Source: Bacteroidales bacterium (GTDB lineage Bacteria > Bacteroidota > Bacteroidia > Bacteroidales > JAOZVK01). Taken from it: a stretch of 20,141 bases of DNA. The DNA lies in contig JAOZVK010000041.1 of assembly GCA_029938185.1 (NCBI GenBank), positions 1 to 20,141 on the forward strand. Direction: 5' to 3'. Shown here one piece after another: positions 1 through 7,421 of the stretch. A program made the position numbers and the translations under genes. How positions within the stretch are numbered: the first letter of the stretch is position 1; each line of letters starts with the position of its first letter. The notes under the pieces were generated by a model that had not been told where the DNA came from, did no database searches, and saw nothing but the letters and a program-made list of their open reading frames with translations.

Positions 1-254
1 GTTTACTTTAACTTTATGGTTGCAACCACTTGAAAAACAATTGTGTCCAACCTTATGTGGGTAGCCCATACTTGTCTTCAATTTTACTTATAATTACTTT
101 TAATAAATTAACAAAAAAAACACCAAGATTAAGTAGGTCAATATATAAAAATGATACTTTTGTTATTTATATTATGTTGTTTATCAGGCGTAAACAAGAT
201 TGTTCTTTGTCTATTGTTCATTGTTAATTACTTAGATAGAAGCCAAAATTATTA

Positions 255-270
255 ATATTGTATCCAATAT
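255..270. promoter_or_regulatory. Inverted repeat, possible regulator site upstream of nap
   Basis: A perfect dyad ATATTG-TATC-CAATAT (6-bp arms, 4-bp spacer) lies about 34 bp before a TAnnTTTG element. Arm and spacer sizes are like those bound by CRP/FNR-family dimers, and nitrate reductase operons are commonly controlled by such regulators. The sequence is not a canonical FNR box (TTGAT-N4-ATCAA), so the assignment to a regulator is inference only. Confidence 0.25.
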
Positions 271-303
271 CTTATTTTTATTTAGAATAAATATATATAA
301 AGC

Positions 304-311
304 TATATTTG
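304..311 (+). promoter_or_regulatory. Candidate Bacteroidota -7 element for napAGHB
   Basis: TATATTTG matches the Bacteroidota -7 consensus TAnnTTTG. The matching -33 TTG element is weak (TTTA around 281). It would give a leader of about 280 nt before napA. Such a motif can occur by chance in AT-rich DNA, so this is a candidate only. Confidence 0.25.
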
Positions 312-596
312 CATCATATGTTTTACAAATACAAATCTACATATACGCCTGTATTTCAAATACATAGTGTTTATTTTTTTTTTGCATAAAATAAAATCAT
401 ACATGTATATTTTTTTATTAATTTGATAAGTTGTAAATTCGTACTCATTAAAAAATATTTTTAAGGAAATGTAATGATTTTTTAATTAGATATTATGTTA
501 TGAGTGTAAAATGGTTTTTCTATTTTTCGCTTCGCAATATTTTAAAAAGTATCTATATAAAATCACTTACTATATATTAACGGAAGGGGTATATTT

Positions 597-3386
597 ATGA
601 AATTAACAAGACGAGATTTTATTAAAAAATCCGCTGTTGCATCGGCAGCTGCCGCAATAGGACTAAGTCTTCCCATAGAATTAAAAGCAGAACAAAAAAA
701 AGTCGAAAGCGAATGGCGCTGGGACAAGTCTGTTTGTAGATTCTGTGGAACAGGTTGTGGAATTATGGTTGCTACAAAAAATGATAAAATTGTTGCTGTA
801 AAAGGAGATCCTGCAGCACCAGTAAACAGAGGATTAAATTGTATTAAAGGTTACTTTAATGCAAAAATAATGTATGGATCAGATAGATTAAAAAAACCAT
901 TACTAAGAGTTGATGCTAGCGGTAATTTTAGCAAAAACGGAAAATTTAAACCTGTAAGCTGGAAGCGTGCATTTGATGAAATGGAAAAACACATCAAAAA
1001 GTCGCTAAAAGAATTAGGTCCAACAGGAATAGGTGTTTTTGGTTCAGGACAATATACCGTACAAGAAGGATATGCAGCTGTAAAATTAATGAAAGCTGGT
1101 TTCCGTTCAAACAATCTTGACCCAAATGCAAGACATTGTATGGCATCAGCAGTAGCTGGATTTATTCAAACATTTGGTATTGACGAACCATCAGGCTGTT
1201 ATGATGATATTGAATTAACCGACACCATTATATCATGGGGTGCCAATATGGCAGAAATGCATCCTATTTTATGGTCAAGAATTTCGGATAGAAAATTAAC
1301 GAATCCAGATAAAGTAAAAGTAGTAAATTTAACTACATTTACTAATCGTACTTCTGATTTAGCTGACATAGAGATAATATTTAAACCACATACCGATTTA
1401 GCAATTTGGAACTATGTTGCTCGCGAAATTGTATATAACAATCCAAAAGCAATTGATAAAGCATTCGTTGAAAAATATACTCAATATGCTGCTGGAGTTG
1501 TTGATACAGGTTACGGTTTAAGAAAACCAGACCATGCAAAATTCACTGACAAGGAACGTGAAACAATTAAAAATGAAGTATCAAAATCCATATCAAAAGC
1601 CGAAGGTGTAACATTAGGTTACATGGGATACAAAGAAGGCGATACTCTTGAAATGAAAAATAGAAATAGTGCTGGAAAACATTGGGCTATTACTTTTGAT
1701 GAATTTAAAAAAGGGCTTGAGCCTTATACATTAGATTTTGTTGCTGAGTTATCAAAAGGTGATGCAAGCGAATCAATAGACGATTATAAGAAAAACCTAA
1801 AATCTCTTGCCGATTTATATATTGAAAAAGGACGTAAAGTAGTTTCGTTCTGGACAATGGGAATGAATCAACACACAAGAGGAACATGGGTAAACGAACA
1901 ATCATACATGGTTCACCTATTATTAGGAAAACAAGCTAAACCAGGAAGCGGTGCATTTAGTCTTACAGGACAGCCATCTGCTTGTGGTACAGCACGTGAA
2001 GTAGGTACATTTGCACACAGATTACCTGCGGATATGGTTGTTAAAAATCCAAAACATCGCGAAGTATCTGAAAAAATATGGAAACTACCTGCAGGAACAC
2101 TAAATCCAAAAGTAGGTACACATTTTATGAAACTACATAGAGATATTGAAGATGGTAAAATAAAATTTGTGTGGGTACAAGTAAATAACCCATATCATAA
2201 TTCAGCTAGTGCAAAGCACTGGATAAAAGCCGCTCGCGAAATGGATAATTTCATTGTTACAAGCGAATGCTATCCTGGTGTTTCAGCAAAAGTATCCGAT
2301 TTGATATTACCAACAGCAATGATTTATGAAAAATGGGGAGCATATGGTAATGCTGAAAGACGTACCCAACACTGGAAACAACAAGTTACTCCAATCGGTG
2401 ATGCTATGCCTGATGTATGGCAAATTGTTGAACTCTCAAAAAGATTTAAAATTAAAGACGTATGGGGAGCACAAGAAGTTCCTGGTATAGAAACTGGTTT
2501 ACCCGATGTACTTAGCTCTGCTAAAGAAATGGGATACAATCACGAAACAACTCTATACGATGTATTATTTGGAAACGATGAAGCTAAAAAATTCAAAACA
2601 GATGACCCTATTGGAAAAGGATTTTTAAATACAGAAGCTGTTGGTGACGGTAGAGATATCAAAGGTTCAGACGATAAATCTTGGAAAGGTTACGGATACT
2701 TCATCCAAAAATATTTATGGGAAGAATATCGCAAATTTGGCTTAGGACACGAACATGATTTAGCCGATTTTGATACTTATCATAAAATAAGAGGCTTAAA
2801 ATGGCCAGTTGTTGATGGAAAAGAAACCCAGTGGAGATTCAACTCAAAATATGACCCATATGCTAAAGAAGCCGGAGTTGGTGATTTTGCTTTCTATGGT
2901 AAAGCTTTGAAAAAAATTGGTCAAGGAACATTGAAAGGACTTGATAAAGACAAAGAAAAAATTGGTTTAGCAAATAAAGCCAAGATATTTTTTAGACCAT
3001 ACATGGATCCACCAGAAATGCCAGATAAAACATATCCATTATGGTTATGTACAGGACGTGTTCTCGAACACTGGCACACAGGAACAATGACTATGCGTGT
3101 ACCTGAATTATATCGTGCAGTTCCTCAAGCACTCTGTTATATGAACCCTGAAGATGCTAAAGCATCTGGACTAAAACAAGGCGATGCTGTTTGGATTGAA
3201 TCAAGAAGAGGAAGAGTGAAAACTCATGTTGAAACCAGAGGACGAAACCGACCACCAAAAGGTCTTGTATATGTTCCATGGTTCGACGAAAAAGTATTAA
3301 TCAACAAAGTTGTACTTGATAATACTTGTCCTATTTCAAAAGAAACAGACTATAAAAAATGTGCAGTTAAAGTTTATAAAGTATAA
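597..3386 (+). CDS. napA: Periplasmic nitrate reductase catalytic subunit NapA
   Basis: This is the molybdenum bis-MGD enzyme that reduces nitrate to nitrite in the periplasm. Residues 1-31 form a Tat signal (RRDFIKK followed by an Ala-rich hydrophobic stretch), fitting export of a folded, cofactor-loaded protein. One [4Fe-4S] cluster is bound by C47, C50, C54 and C82. C181, in the NapA-typical segment DPNARHCMASAV, is the expected Mo ligand. The C-terminal molybdopterin-dinucleotide domain (about 780-929) is present, with the segment LWLCTGRVLEHWHTGTMT. At 929 aa it is about 100 residues longer than E. coli NapA and matches the epsilonproteobacterial size class. The start is set by the Tat motif and a purine-rich GGAAGGGG 8 nt upstream. 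It heads the napAGHB cluster. No napD chaperone gene is seen in this window, so one must lie elsewhere if it is needed. Confidence 0.97.
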   Translation: MKLTRRDFIKKSAVASAAAAIGLSLPIELKAEQKKVESEWRWDKSVCRFCGTGCGIMVATKNDKIVAVKGDPAAPVNRGLNCIKGYFNAKIMYGSDRLKKPLLRVDASGNFSKNGKFKPVSWKRAFDEMEKHIKKSLKELGPTGIGVFGSGQYTVQEGYAAVKLMKAGFRSNNLDPNARHCMASAVAGFIQTFGIDEPSGCYDDIELTDTIISWGANMAEMHPILWSRISDRKLTNPDKVKVVNLTTFTNRTSDLADIEIIFKPHTDLAIWNYVAREIVYNNPKAIDKAFVEKYTQYAAGVVDTGYGLRKPDHAKFTDKERETIKNEVSKSISKAEGVTLGYMGYKEGDTLEMKNRNSAGKHWAITFDEFKKGLEPYTLDFVAELSKGDASESIDDYKKNLKSLADLYIEKGRKVVSFWTMGMNQHTRGTWVNEQSYMVHLLLGKQAKPGSGAFSLTGQPSACGTAREVGTFAHRLPADMVVKNPKHREVSEKIWKLPAGTLNPKVGTHFMKLHRDIEDGKIKFVWVQVNNPYHNSASAKHWIKAAREMDNFIVTSECYPGVSAKVSDLILPTAMIYEKWGAYGNAERRTQHWKQQVTPIGDAMPDVWQIVELSKRFKIKDVWGAQEVPGIETGLPDVLSSAKEMGYNHETTLYDVLFGNDEAKKFKTDDPIGKGFLNTEAVGDGRDIKGSDDKSWKGYGYFIQKYLWEEYRKFGLGHEHDLADFDTYHKIRGLKWPVVDGKETQWRFNSKYDPYAKEAGVGDFAFYGKALKKIGQGTLKGLDKDKEKIGLANKAKIFFRPYMDPPEMPDKTYPLWLCTGRVLEHWHTGTMTMRVPELYRAVPQALCYMNPEDAKASGLKQGDAVWIESRRGRVKTHVETRGRNRPPKGLVYVPWFDEKVLINKVVLDNTCPISKETDYKKCAVKVYKV

Positions 3387-3395
3387 GTAAATAGT

Positions 3396-3493
3396 CTAAC
3401 AAAAGTTTTTCGACATTTATATTTTGTTAAATTGCATGTTATTATGAATATTAATAGAATGCATAAGCAATATTAAATAGGTCGAAGACCTTA
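3396..3493 (+). repeat. Dispersed ~100-bp repeat, copy 1 (between napA and napG)
   Basis: The left end reads TAACAAAAGTTTTTCGACAT, followed by about 40 bp of variable AT-rich DNA. The right end reads GCATAAGCAATATTAAATAG and then GTCGAAGACCTTA. The right end contains a small hairpin, AGGTC-GAA-GACCT. The same left and right ends recur at 7811-7909 and, inverted, at 14715-14811, with partial copies elsewhere. It has no coding capacity. Confidence 0.8.
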
Positions 3494-3512
3494 ACTTTAA
3501 TTATATAGAATT

Positions 3513-3537
3513 AGACAGCTTCATAGTTAAGCTGTCT
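3513..3537 (+). promoter_or_regulatory. Perfect hairpin just upstream of napG
   Basis: AGACAGCTT (3513-3521) pairs perfectly with AAGCTGTCT (3529-3537) around a 7-nt loop. It ends 14 nt before the napG start codon and is not followed by a T run. It may therefore be an mRNA-stability or processing stem, or an attenuator separating napA from napGHB expression, rather than a simple terminator. Its function is inferred; the structure is read directly. Confidence 0.6.
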
Positions 3538-3551
3538 GTTAAATTATTTGT

Positions 3552-4370
3552 ATGGTTATGGATACTAACAAAAAAGATATGTCGAGAAGGAATGCAGTTA
3601 GAAAAGTTTTTCAAGGTGCAGGTTTTTTAGGAATAGGAGGATTAATGTGGGGTGGCTTTATTGATAAAGCAAAAGCATCTGATTTGACCCTAAGACCACC
3701 TGGTGCAATTGATGAAAAAGATTTTATTAAATCATGTATCAAGTGTGGAACATGTGTAGAAGCATGTCCTTATGAATCTCTGAACCTTGCTAAACCTGAG
3801 GACGATGTTCCAATTGGTACACCTTATTTTGAACCTAGAGAAATACCATGCTATATGTGTCCCGATATACCATGTGTTCCAGTTTGTCCAACTGGAGCTT
3901 TGGATATAAAAAGTGTTACAACGCAAAACCAAGAAACTAAAGAAGAAAAATTAGACATCAATAAGTCTAAAATGGGAATTGCGGTTGTTGATACAGAGTC
4001 ATGTGTAGCATATTGGGGAATACAATGTGATGCTTGTTACAGAGCTTGTCCATTGTTAGACGAAGCTATTACTTTAGTTTACGAAAAGAATGAAAGAACA
4101 GGTAAACATGCGTATTTAAAACCAGTAATACATAACGAAATTTGTACAGGATGCGGAATGTGCGAACATGCTTGCATTACAGAAAAATCTGCAATTTTTG
4201 TTTTACCAGTTGATATTGCAACGGGTGCAGTGGGCAACCACTATATAAAAGGCTGGGATAAAGATGATGAAAAAAGGGTAAAAGATGCTAAAGAAAATGA
4301 ATCTGAAGAAACAGATGGTGCTATGGATTACCTTAATAACTGGGAGGATTTATTAGATGAAGAACGCTAA
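3552..4370 (+). CDS. napG: Ferredoxin-type electron transfer protein NapG
   Basis: NapG is a periplasm-facing iron-sulfur protein that, with NapH, forms a quinol-oxidising branch delivering electrons to the nitrate reductase. A Tat-like signal is visible (SRRNAVRKVF at 11-20, then a Gly-rich hydrophobic stretch to about 38). Four [4Fe-4S] motifs follow: C62/C65/C68/C72, C100/C103/C108/C112, C151/C159/C162/C166 and C198/C201/C204/C208, the layout expected for NapG and related MauM/NapG proteins. The C-terminus (from about 235) is acidic. The start could equally be the ATG two codons later (3558); there is no clear Shine-Dalgarno. It overlaps napH by 14 bp, suggesting translational coupling. 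A repeat and a hairpin separate it from napA by 165 bp. Confidence 0.95.
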   Translation: MVMDTNKKDMSRRNAVRKVFQGAGFLGIGGLMWGGFIDKAKASDLTLRPPGAIDEKDFIKSCIKCGTCVEACPYESLNLAKPEDDVPIGTPYFEPREIPCYMCPDIPCVPVCPTGALDIKSVTTQNQETKEEKLDINKSKMGIAVVDTESCVAYWGIQCDACYRACPLLDEAITLVYEKNERTGKHAYLKPVIHNEICTGCGMCEHACITEKSAIFVLPVDIATGAVGNHYIKGWDKDDEKRVKDAKENESEETDGAMDYLNNWEDLLDEER

Positions 4371-5160
4371 ATTTCTTATATTAAGAAGAATTGTACAAAT
4401 ATTAATTTTAGTACTTTTTTTTGGTGGCAATTACTGGGGATGGAAAATTCTTCTAGGAAACTATAGTTCAGCCTATGTTTTTGAATCATTCTATTTGGCC
4501 GACCCATATGCTGTTATACAAATGACATTTGCAGGCGTAATATTGGCTACAGATATTTATATTGGAGCCTTAATTATTGTATTATTTTATGCACTGATAG
4601 GTGGAAGAGCTTTTTGCAGTTGGGTGTGTCCAGTAAATATAATTACTGACTTTGCACACTGGATTAGACGAAAAACAAAAATGAACCAAGCAGATATAAA
4701 AGTTCCTGTAAAAAGAACAATAAGGTATTGGATACTTGCTCTAGGTATTATAGTTTCAATACTTACAGGAGTTGCAGCGTTCGAGTTTGTTAGCCCTATT
4801 TCTATATTACACAGAGGTATAATATTTGGTTTTGGATTTGCTTGGACAGCAGTTCTACTAATACTTTTATTTGATATTTTTGTTCTAAGAAATGGTTGGT
4901 GTGGATATGTGTGTCCATTAGGAGCCTTTTATTCTATAATAAATAAAATAAGTATTATTAAAGTACAACATACACACGATAAATGTACATTATGCATGAA
5001 ATGTGTTGCAATATGTCCCGAAAGACAAATTTTACATATGATTGGGAAAGAAACAACACAAGTTAAATCAGGAGAATGTACAAATTGTGGACGTTGTATT
5101 GATGTTTGTGATGATAATTCACTTAAATTTTCTATAATAAAATTCAAAAAAAATAAATAG
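4357..5160 (+). CDS. napH: Quinol dehydrogenase membrane component NapH
   Basis: NapH is an inner-membrane polyferredoxin-type protein that takes electrons from menaquinol and passes them to NapG. Four membrane segments are visible at about 8-26, 56-82, 122-146 and 158-178. The two family-typical CxxxCP motifs follow the second and fourth of these (C87/C91 and C182/C186). Two cytoplasmic-type [4Fe-4S] motifs lie near the C-terminus: C210/C213/C216/C220 and C241/C244/C247/C251. At 267 aa it is close to the usual NapH length. The start overlaps the end of napG by 14 bp, and a GGGAGGATTTATTAG stretch before it supplies a ribosome binding site. No napC lies in the window, so NapGH is the likely quinol oxidase. 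Confidence 0.95.
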   Translation: MKNAKFLILRRIVQILILVLFFGGNYWGWKILLGNYSSAYVFESFYLADPYAVIQMTFAGVILATDIYIGALIIVLFYALIGGRAFCSWVCPVNIITDFAHWIRRKTKMNQADIKVPVKRTIRYWILALGIIVSILTGVAAFEFVSPISILHRGIIFGFGFAWTAVLLILLFDIFVLRNGWCGYVCPLGAFYSIINKISIIKVQHTHDKCTLCMKCVAICPERQILHMIGKETTQVKSGECTNCGRCIDVCDDNSLKFSIIKFKKNK

Positions 5161-5169
5161 GAGGATATT

Positions 5170-5775
5170 ATGATAAAAAAATTATTAATATTTGCAGTTT
5201 TATCAAGTTTTTTGCTAATGTCTTGCAAAACTGATGATGGTAAAAATGATACTAACAATGATAAAGCAATTGATGAAAACACATTAGGACTTAGCGAAAC
5301 CGCTTTGTTATCCGATGATGTTAATATTGGTGAAATGAAAAAATATAGCGAAGCTGCAGCTGGTACTAGTCAAATGTCAGAAAGATCATTTGAAAATGCA
5401 CCACCTATGATACCTCATAGCGTACAAGGTTTTCTTCCAATCAAAATAGATGCAAACCAGTGCCTTATGTGTCATATGCCTGATAAAGCAGAAGCAATGA
5501 AAGCAACAGCTATTCCTCATTCTCATTTTATAAATTACAGACCTGGAATTAAGGAAACTGATGGTATGTATTCTGTAGATGCTAAAAACAATGAGGTTGT
5601 AAATAAAGATTTGGCTGGTAAACTTGATCATGCAAGATTTAATTGTACCCTATGCCATTCGCCACAAACTGATGCTAAACTAAATGTAACAAATACATTT
5701 AAAGCTGAATTTAGAAATGAAGGAGATAAGAAAAAATCTAATCTTGATAAAAATATTGGTGAAGGTGTTAAATAA
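5170..5775 (+). CDS. napB: Dihaem cytochrome c NapB, lipoprotein form
   Basis: NapB is the small electron-transfer subunit of periplasmic nitrate reductase. It carries two CxxCH haem c motifs, C98-L-M-C101-H102 and C159-T-L-C162-H163. The NapB-typical segments APPMIPHSVQGF (H83) and IPHSH (H117, H119) supply candidate distal histidines. The N-terminus is a lipoprotein signal (MIKK, hydrophobic core, then LLMSC with C19 as the lipidated residue), followed by a polar Asp/Asn-rich linker to about residue 70. The classical proteobacterial NapB is soluble, so lipid anchoring is a variation here. A strong TAGGAGG lies 6 nt before the ATG. It is the last gene of the cluster, 9 bp after napH, with a terminator after it. 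Confidence 0.93.
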   Translation: MIKKLLIFAVLSSFLLMSCKTDDGKNDTNNDKAIDENTLGLSETALLSDDVNIGEMKKYSEAAAGTSQMSERSFENAPPMIPHSVQGFLPIKIDANQCLMCHMPDKAEAMKATAIPHSHFINYRPGIKETDGMYSVDAKNNEVVNKDLAGKLDHARFNCTLCHSPQTDAKLNVTNTFKAEFRNEGDKKKSNLDKNIGEGVK

Positions 5776-5830
5776 AAATAGAATGTATTAGCAGTCTTAA
5801 TAGGACTTAGAACTTAATTTACTTTTTATA

Positions 5831-5863
5831 AAATGGATGGTATCAACCATCCATTTTTTTTTT
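5831..5863 (+). terminator. Rho-independent terminator after napB
   Basis: AAATGGATGG (5831-5840) pairs perfectly with CCATCCATTT (5847-5856) around the loop TATCAA. An uninterrupted T run continues past the stem. It sits 55 nt after the napB stop and ends the nap transcript. Confidence 0.9.
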
Positions 5864-5934
5864 ATTTTGGACAATATAAATTTTTTGTTAGCTGGTCTTA
5901 TAAAAACTAATAAATTACAACAATATTATTAACT

Positions 5935-5951
5935 CTGATACTTAGTATCAG
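5935..5951. repeat. Short perfect inverted repeat
   Basis: CTGATAC-TTA-GTATCAG has 7-bp arms. It lies just outside the stop codon of the decayed transposase gene on the opposite strand. It could be a terminator remnant for that gene or a protein site. It has no clear T run. Confidence 0.4.
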
Positions 5952-5969
5952 TGATTTATTTTTGATATA

Positions 5970-6494
5970 CTATTGTTTGAATTTATTTATATTTTTATAT
6001 TGTGCTTCCCTATCCTCAACTGTTTTCAATGGTAAATTTTTTTGTGATTTTTCATCGTTTATAATTATGTCTATCAAGTAATTGTCTAATTACTGTTCGA
6101 CTTACATTTATATTATATTTCTTGTATATTAGTAAAGATATTTCTTCTTGCTTTAAATTTGTCCATACCAATTTTCCATCCAATGGGTTTCCTGCTGTAT
6201 GATCTGTTAAAACTGATAGAAACATATTGTATATGTTTGGAATAGTTTCGATATAAGATTTTTGTCCTGCTCCTTGCTTTCTAATTCGCTCAACACCAAA
6301 TCATTTTGCACCTATTTCTTTGCTATCTCTATATATTGTTTTCAAATTTATTCCCAACAGTTCGGAAATACATTTTTTACCACCAGAACCTAATAGCTCT
6401 GCTTGTAATGTAGCAAAACTCCTTTTGTCTTTTTCATGTAAACCATCAAAAAACAATTTTATTTTTTTTCTTCTTTATGTCCATATTTTCTCAT
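5970..6494 (-). pseudogene. Decayed, truncated ISAzo13-family transposase
   Basis: Read on the minus strand from the ATG at 6494, the conceptual protein resembles the N-terminal part of ISAzo13-type transposases. It begins MRKYGHKEEKK and then, after a frameshift in a poly-A run, reads LHEKDKRSFATLQAELLGSGG, a helix-turn-helix-like segment (ISELLGINLKTIYRDSKEIG) and ERIRKQGAGQKS. Further on come WTNLKQEEISLLI, VSRTVIRQLLDRHNYKR and finally EDREAQYKNIN. It is broken by at least one early frameshift, in-frame TGA stops after GAK and after YKR, and another frameshift before EDREAQ. It then stops, with no catalytic DDE half. The family call is from memory of the conserved pattern (xRIRKxGGGRK...WTxKS...VSxxTVxRLLxxxGYS...DRxAQFxxIN). 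It is a dead remnant. Confidence 0.75.
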
Positions 6495-6580
6495 AATATT
6501 TTACCTTTGTGCTGAAACAAAGATAGAAATATATTTTATAAATCAGGCATTTATTTAATATTGATTCATTAATAGTTTAA

Positions 6581-6736
6581 TTATCAAATAGTTTTAAGTT
6601 CGAAAAGTAGAATTATAAAAAAAGAGACTACAACAATAAAGTCATATCGGAATTTTTATTACAAAATAGTACAAAGTTTTTTATTATAGATAATCAACAG
6701 ATTAGAACCACAAAACCAGAGAAAAAAGTTAGTATA
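6581..6736 (+). repeat. Diverged direct repeat, copy 1
   Basis: This begins TTATCAAATAGTTTTAAGTT and ends near CCACAAAACCAGAGAA. The same order of blocks is seen at 7210-7382: TTATCAAATAG, CTACAACAATA, AGTCATAT, TTTTATTAT, CCACAAAACCAGAGAA. The two copies differ by many substitutions and small indels, so the duplication is old. Copy 1 abuts the left inverted repeat. Copy 2 lies directly before the small NDT-like gene, so copy 1 may be the leader of a gene that has been lost. Confidence 0.75.
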
Positions 6737-6866
6737 GTGAAACAAGTCATAAGTTTCTTTAGTATTATTTAGACATGATTTACATGTTTAGAATATCCTG
6801 TTAATCATGTAAAATTATTACATTTATAAACTTAAGCAATTTATGTCTTAATACAATAGTAAGCAC
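6735..6866 (+). repeat. Left arm of a ~130-bp inverted repeat
   Basis: This reads TAGTGAAACAAGTCATAAGT, continues through TTTCTTTAGTATTATTTAGACA and blocks of the GATTTACATG / ATCCTGTTAA kind, and ends at TTATAAACTTA...GTCTTAATACAATAGTAAG. The reverse complement of 7908-8052 shows the same blocks in the same order. The first 40 bp are nearly identical and the rest imperfect. Confidence 0.8.
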
Positions 6867-6897
6867 CCATACAAAAGTTTTTACCTATTTAAGTTTG

Positions 6898-6971
6898 TAA
6901 AGTTATAACTTATTGTAATTCTGGTGTAAACAAAATTATCAATTGTTTATTATCAATTGTCAATTACTTAG
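6898..6971 (+). repeat. Spacer repeat shared with 17357-17424
   Basis: GTAACTTATTGTAA-type sequence followed by TTATCAATTGT, a second CAATTG block and an ACTACTTA-type end occurs here and again after the TonB receptor gene. A similar terminal block (ATTGTTCATTGTTAATTACT) is at about 212-233. It belongs to the AATTGTTAATTA class of intergenic repeat often seen in Bacteroidota. Confidence 0.6.
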
Positions 6972-7012
6972 TATAGAGCTTACTTTTTGAAATACCGTTT
7001 TTTATATATCTT

Positions 7013-7045
7013 GCGTAAGCAACATTAAATAGGTCGAAGACCTTA
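7013..7045 (+). repeat. Dispersed repeat, right half only
   Basis: GCGTAAGCAACATTAAATAG followed by GTCGAAGACCTTA matches the right end of the ~100-bp dispersed repeat. The left end (CAAAAGTTTTTCGACATT) is missing here. Confidence 0.75.
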
Positions 7046-7118
7046 GTTTCACAAAACACGGAGCAAACCGTAAATATTTTTTGATTGCACAGGACGGTTG
7101 GCTACTTACTATGCGCTC

Positions 7119-7183
7119 GGCTGGTGTTTTTTCACCTGCCGCTTATTACTTGTTCTCTTACTGTCAGGTGAAAACCCTGGCAG
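7119..7183. repeat. Two adjacent hairpins with CAGGTG/CACCTG cores
   Basis: The first is GGCTGGTG (7119-7126) with CACCTGCC (7133-7140), one mismatch, around six T. The second is CTGTCAGG (7161-7168) with CCTGGCAG (7176-7183), one G-T wobble. This patch is clearly richer in G+C than its surroundings. The first hairpin's top strand is nearly repeated at 19006-19021 (GGCAGGTGTTTTTCAC), showing that it is part of a dispersed element. Its role is unknown. Confidence 0.55.
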
Positions 7184-7209
7184 TCGTAACTTTTTGATAA
7201 ATAATTTAG

Positions 7210-7382
7210 TTATCAAATAGTTTTAAGTTTGTAAAGTGTACCTAATTATTTTTTAATTATAAAGGAATTGATTCTACAACAATAGAGTCATATAGGGATA
7301 TTTATTGCAAAATAATATAAAGCATTTTATTATTGATATTAAATAGATTAGTTCCACAAAACCAGAGAAGAAAGTTTGTATA
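7210..7382 (+). repeat. Diverged direct repeat, copy 2 (leader of the small NDT-like gene)
   Basis: This is the partner of 6581-6736, sharing TTATCAAATAGTTTTAAGTT at the start and CCACAAAACCAGAGAA near the end. It ends about 40 bp before the start codon at 7422 and probably forms the promoter/leader region of that gene, although no clear TAnnTTTG element is visible in it. Confidence 0.7.
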
Positions 7383-7421
7383 AAAATACAGAGATTAAGC
7401 TTCTCACAATTTTATTTACAC

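Larger units (their letters stand above)
1..596. other. Non-coding region upstream of napA
   Basis: I see no convincing gene in this stretch. A 65-codon open frame at 30-227 has no recognisable product and runs through intergenic-repeat sequence, ending in the ATTGTTCATTGTTAATTA motif seen in other spacers of this window. A 12-bp palindrome TGGTTGCAACCA lies at 17-28. The remainder is very AT-rich and probably carries the nap promoter and control sites, listed separately. The 5' side could also hold the end of an unseen upstream unit. Confidence 0.6.
6495..7421. other. Repeat-rich spacer without an intact gene
   Basis: This 0.9-kb stretch between the dead transposase and the small NDT-like gene is built almost wholly of repeats. 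In order these are direct-repeat copy 1 (6581-6736), the left inverted repeat (6735-6866), a spacer repeat shared with 17357-17424, a half copy of the dispersed repeat (7013-7045), two hairpins (7119-7183) and direct-repeat copy 2 (7210-7382). No open frame of note was found. Confidence 0.7.

Noticed and set aside
30..227. 65-codon open frame at the left edge
   Set aside because: There is no recognisable domain or ribosome site, its end falls in a common intergenic repeat, and its composition is like the spacer.
4929..5282. 117-codon antisense open frame across the napH/napB junction
   Set aside because: It overlaps two well-supported nap genes on the other strand and has no recognisable product.
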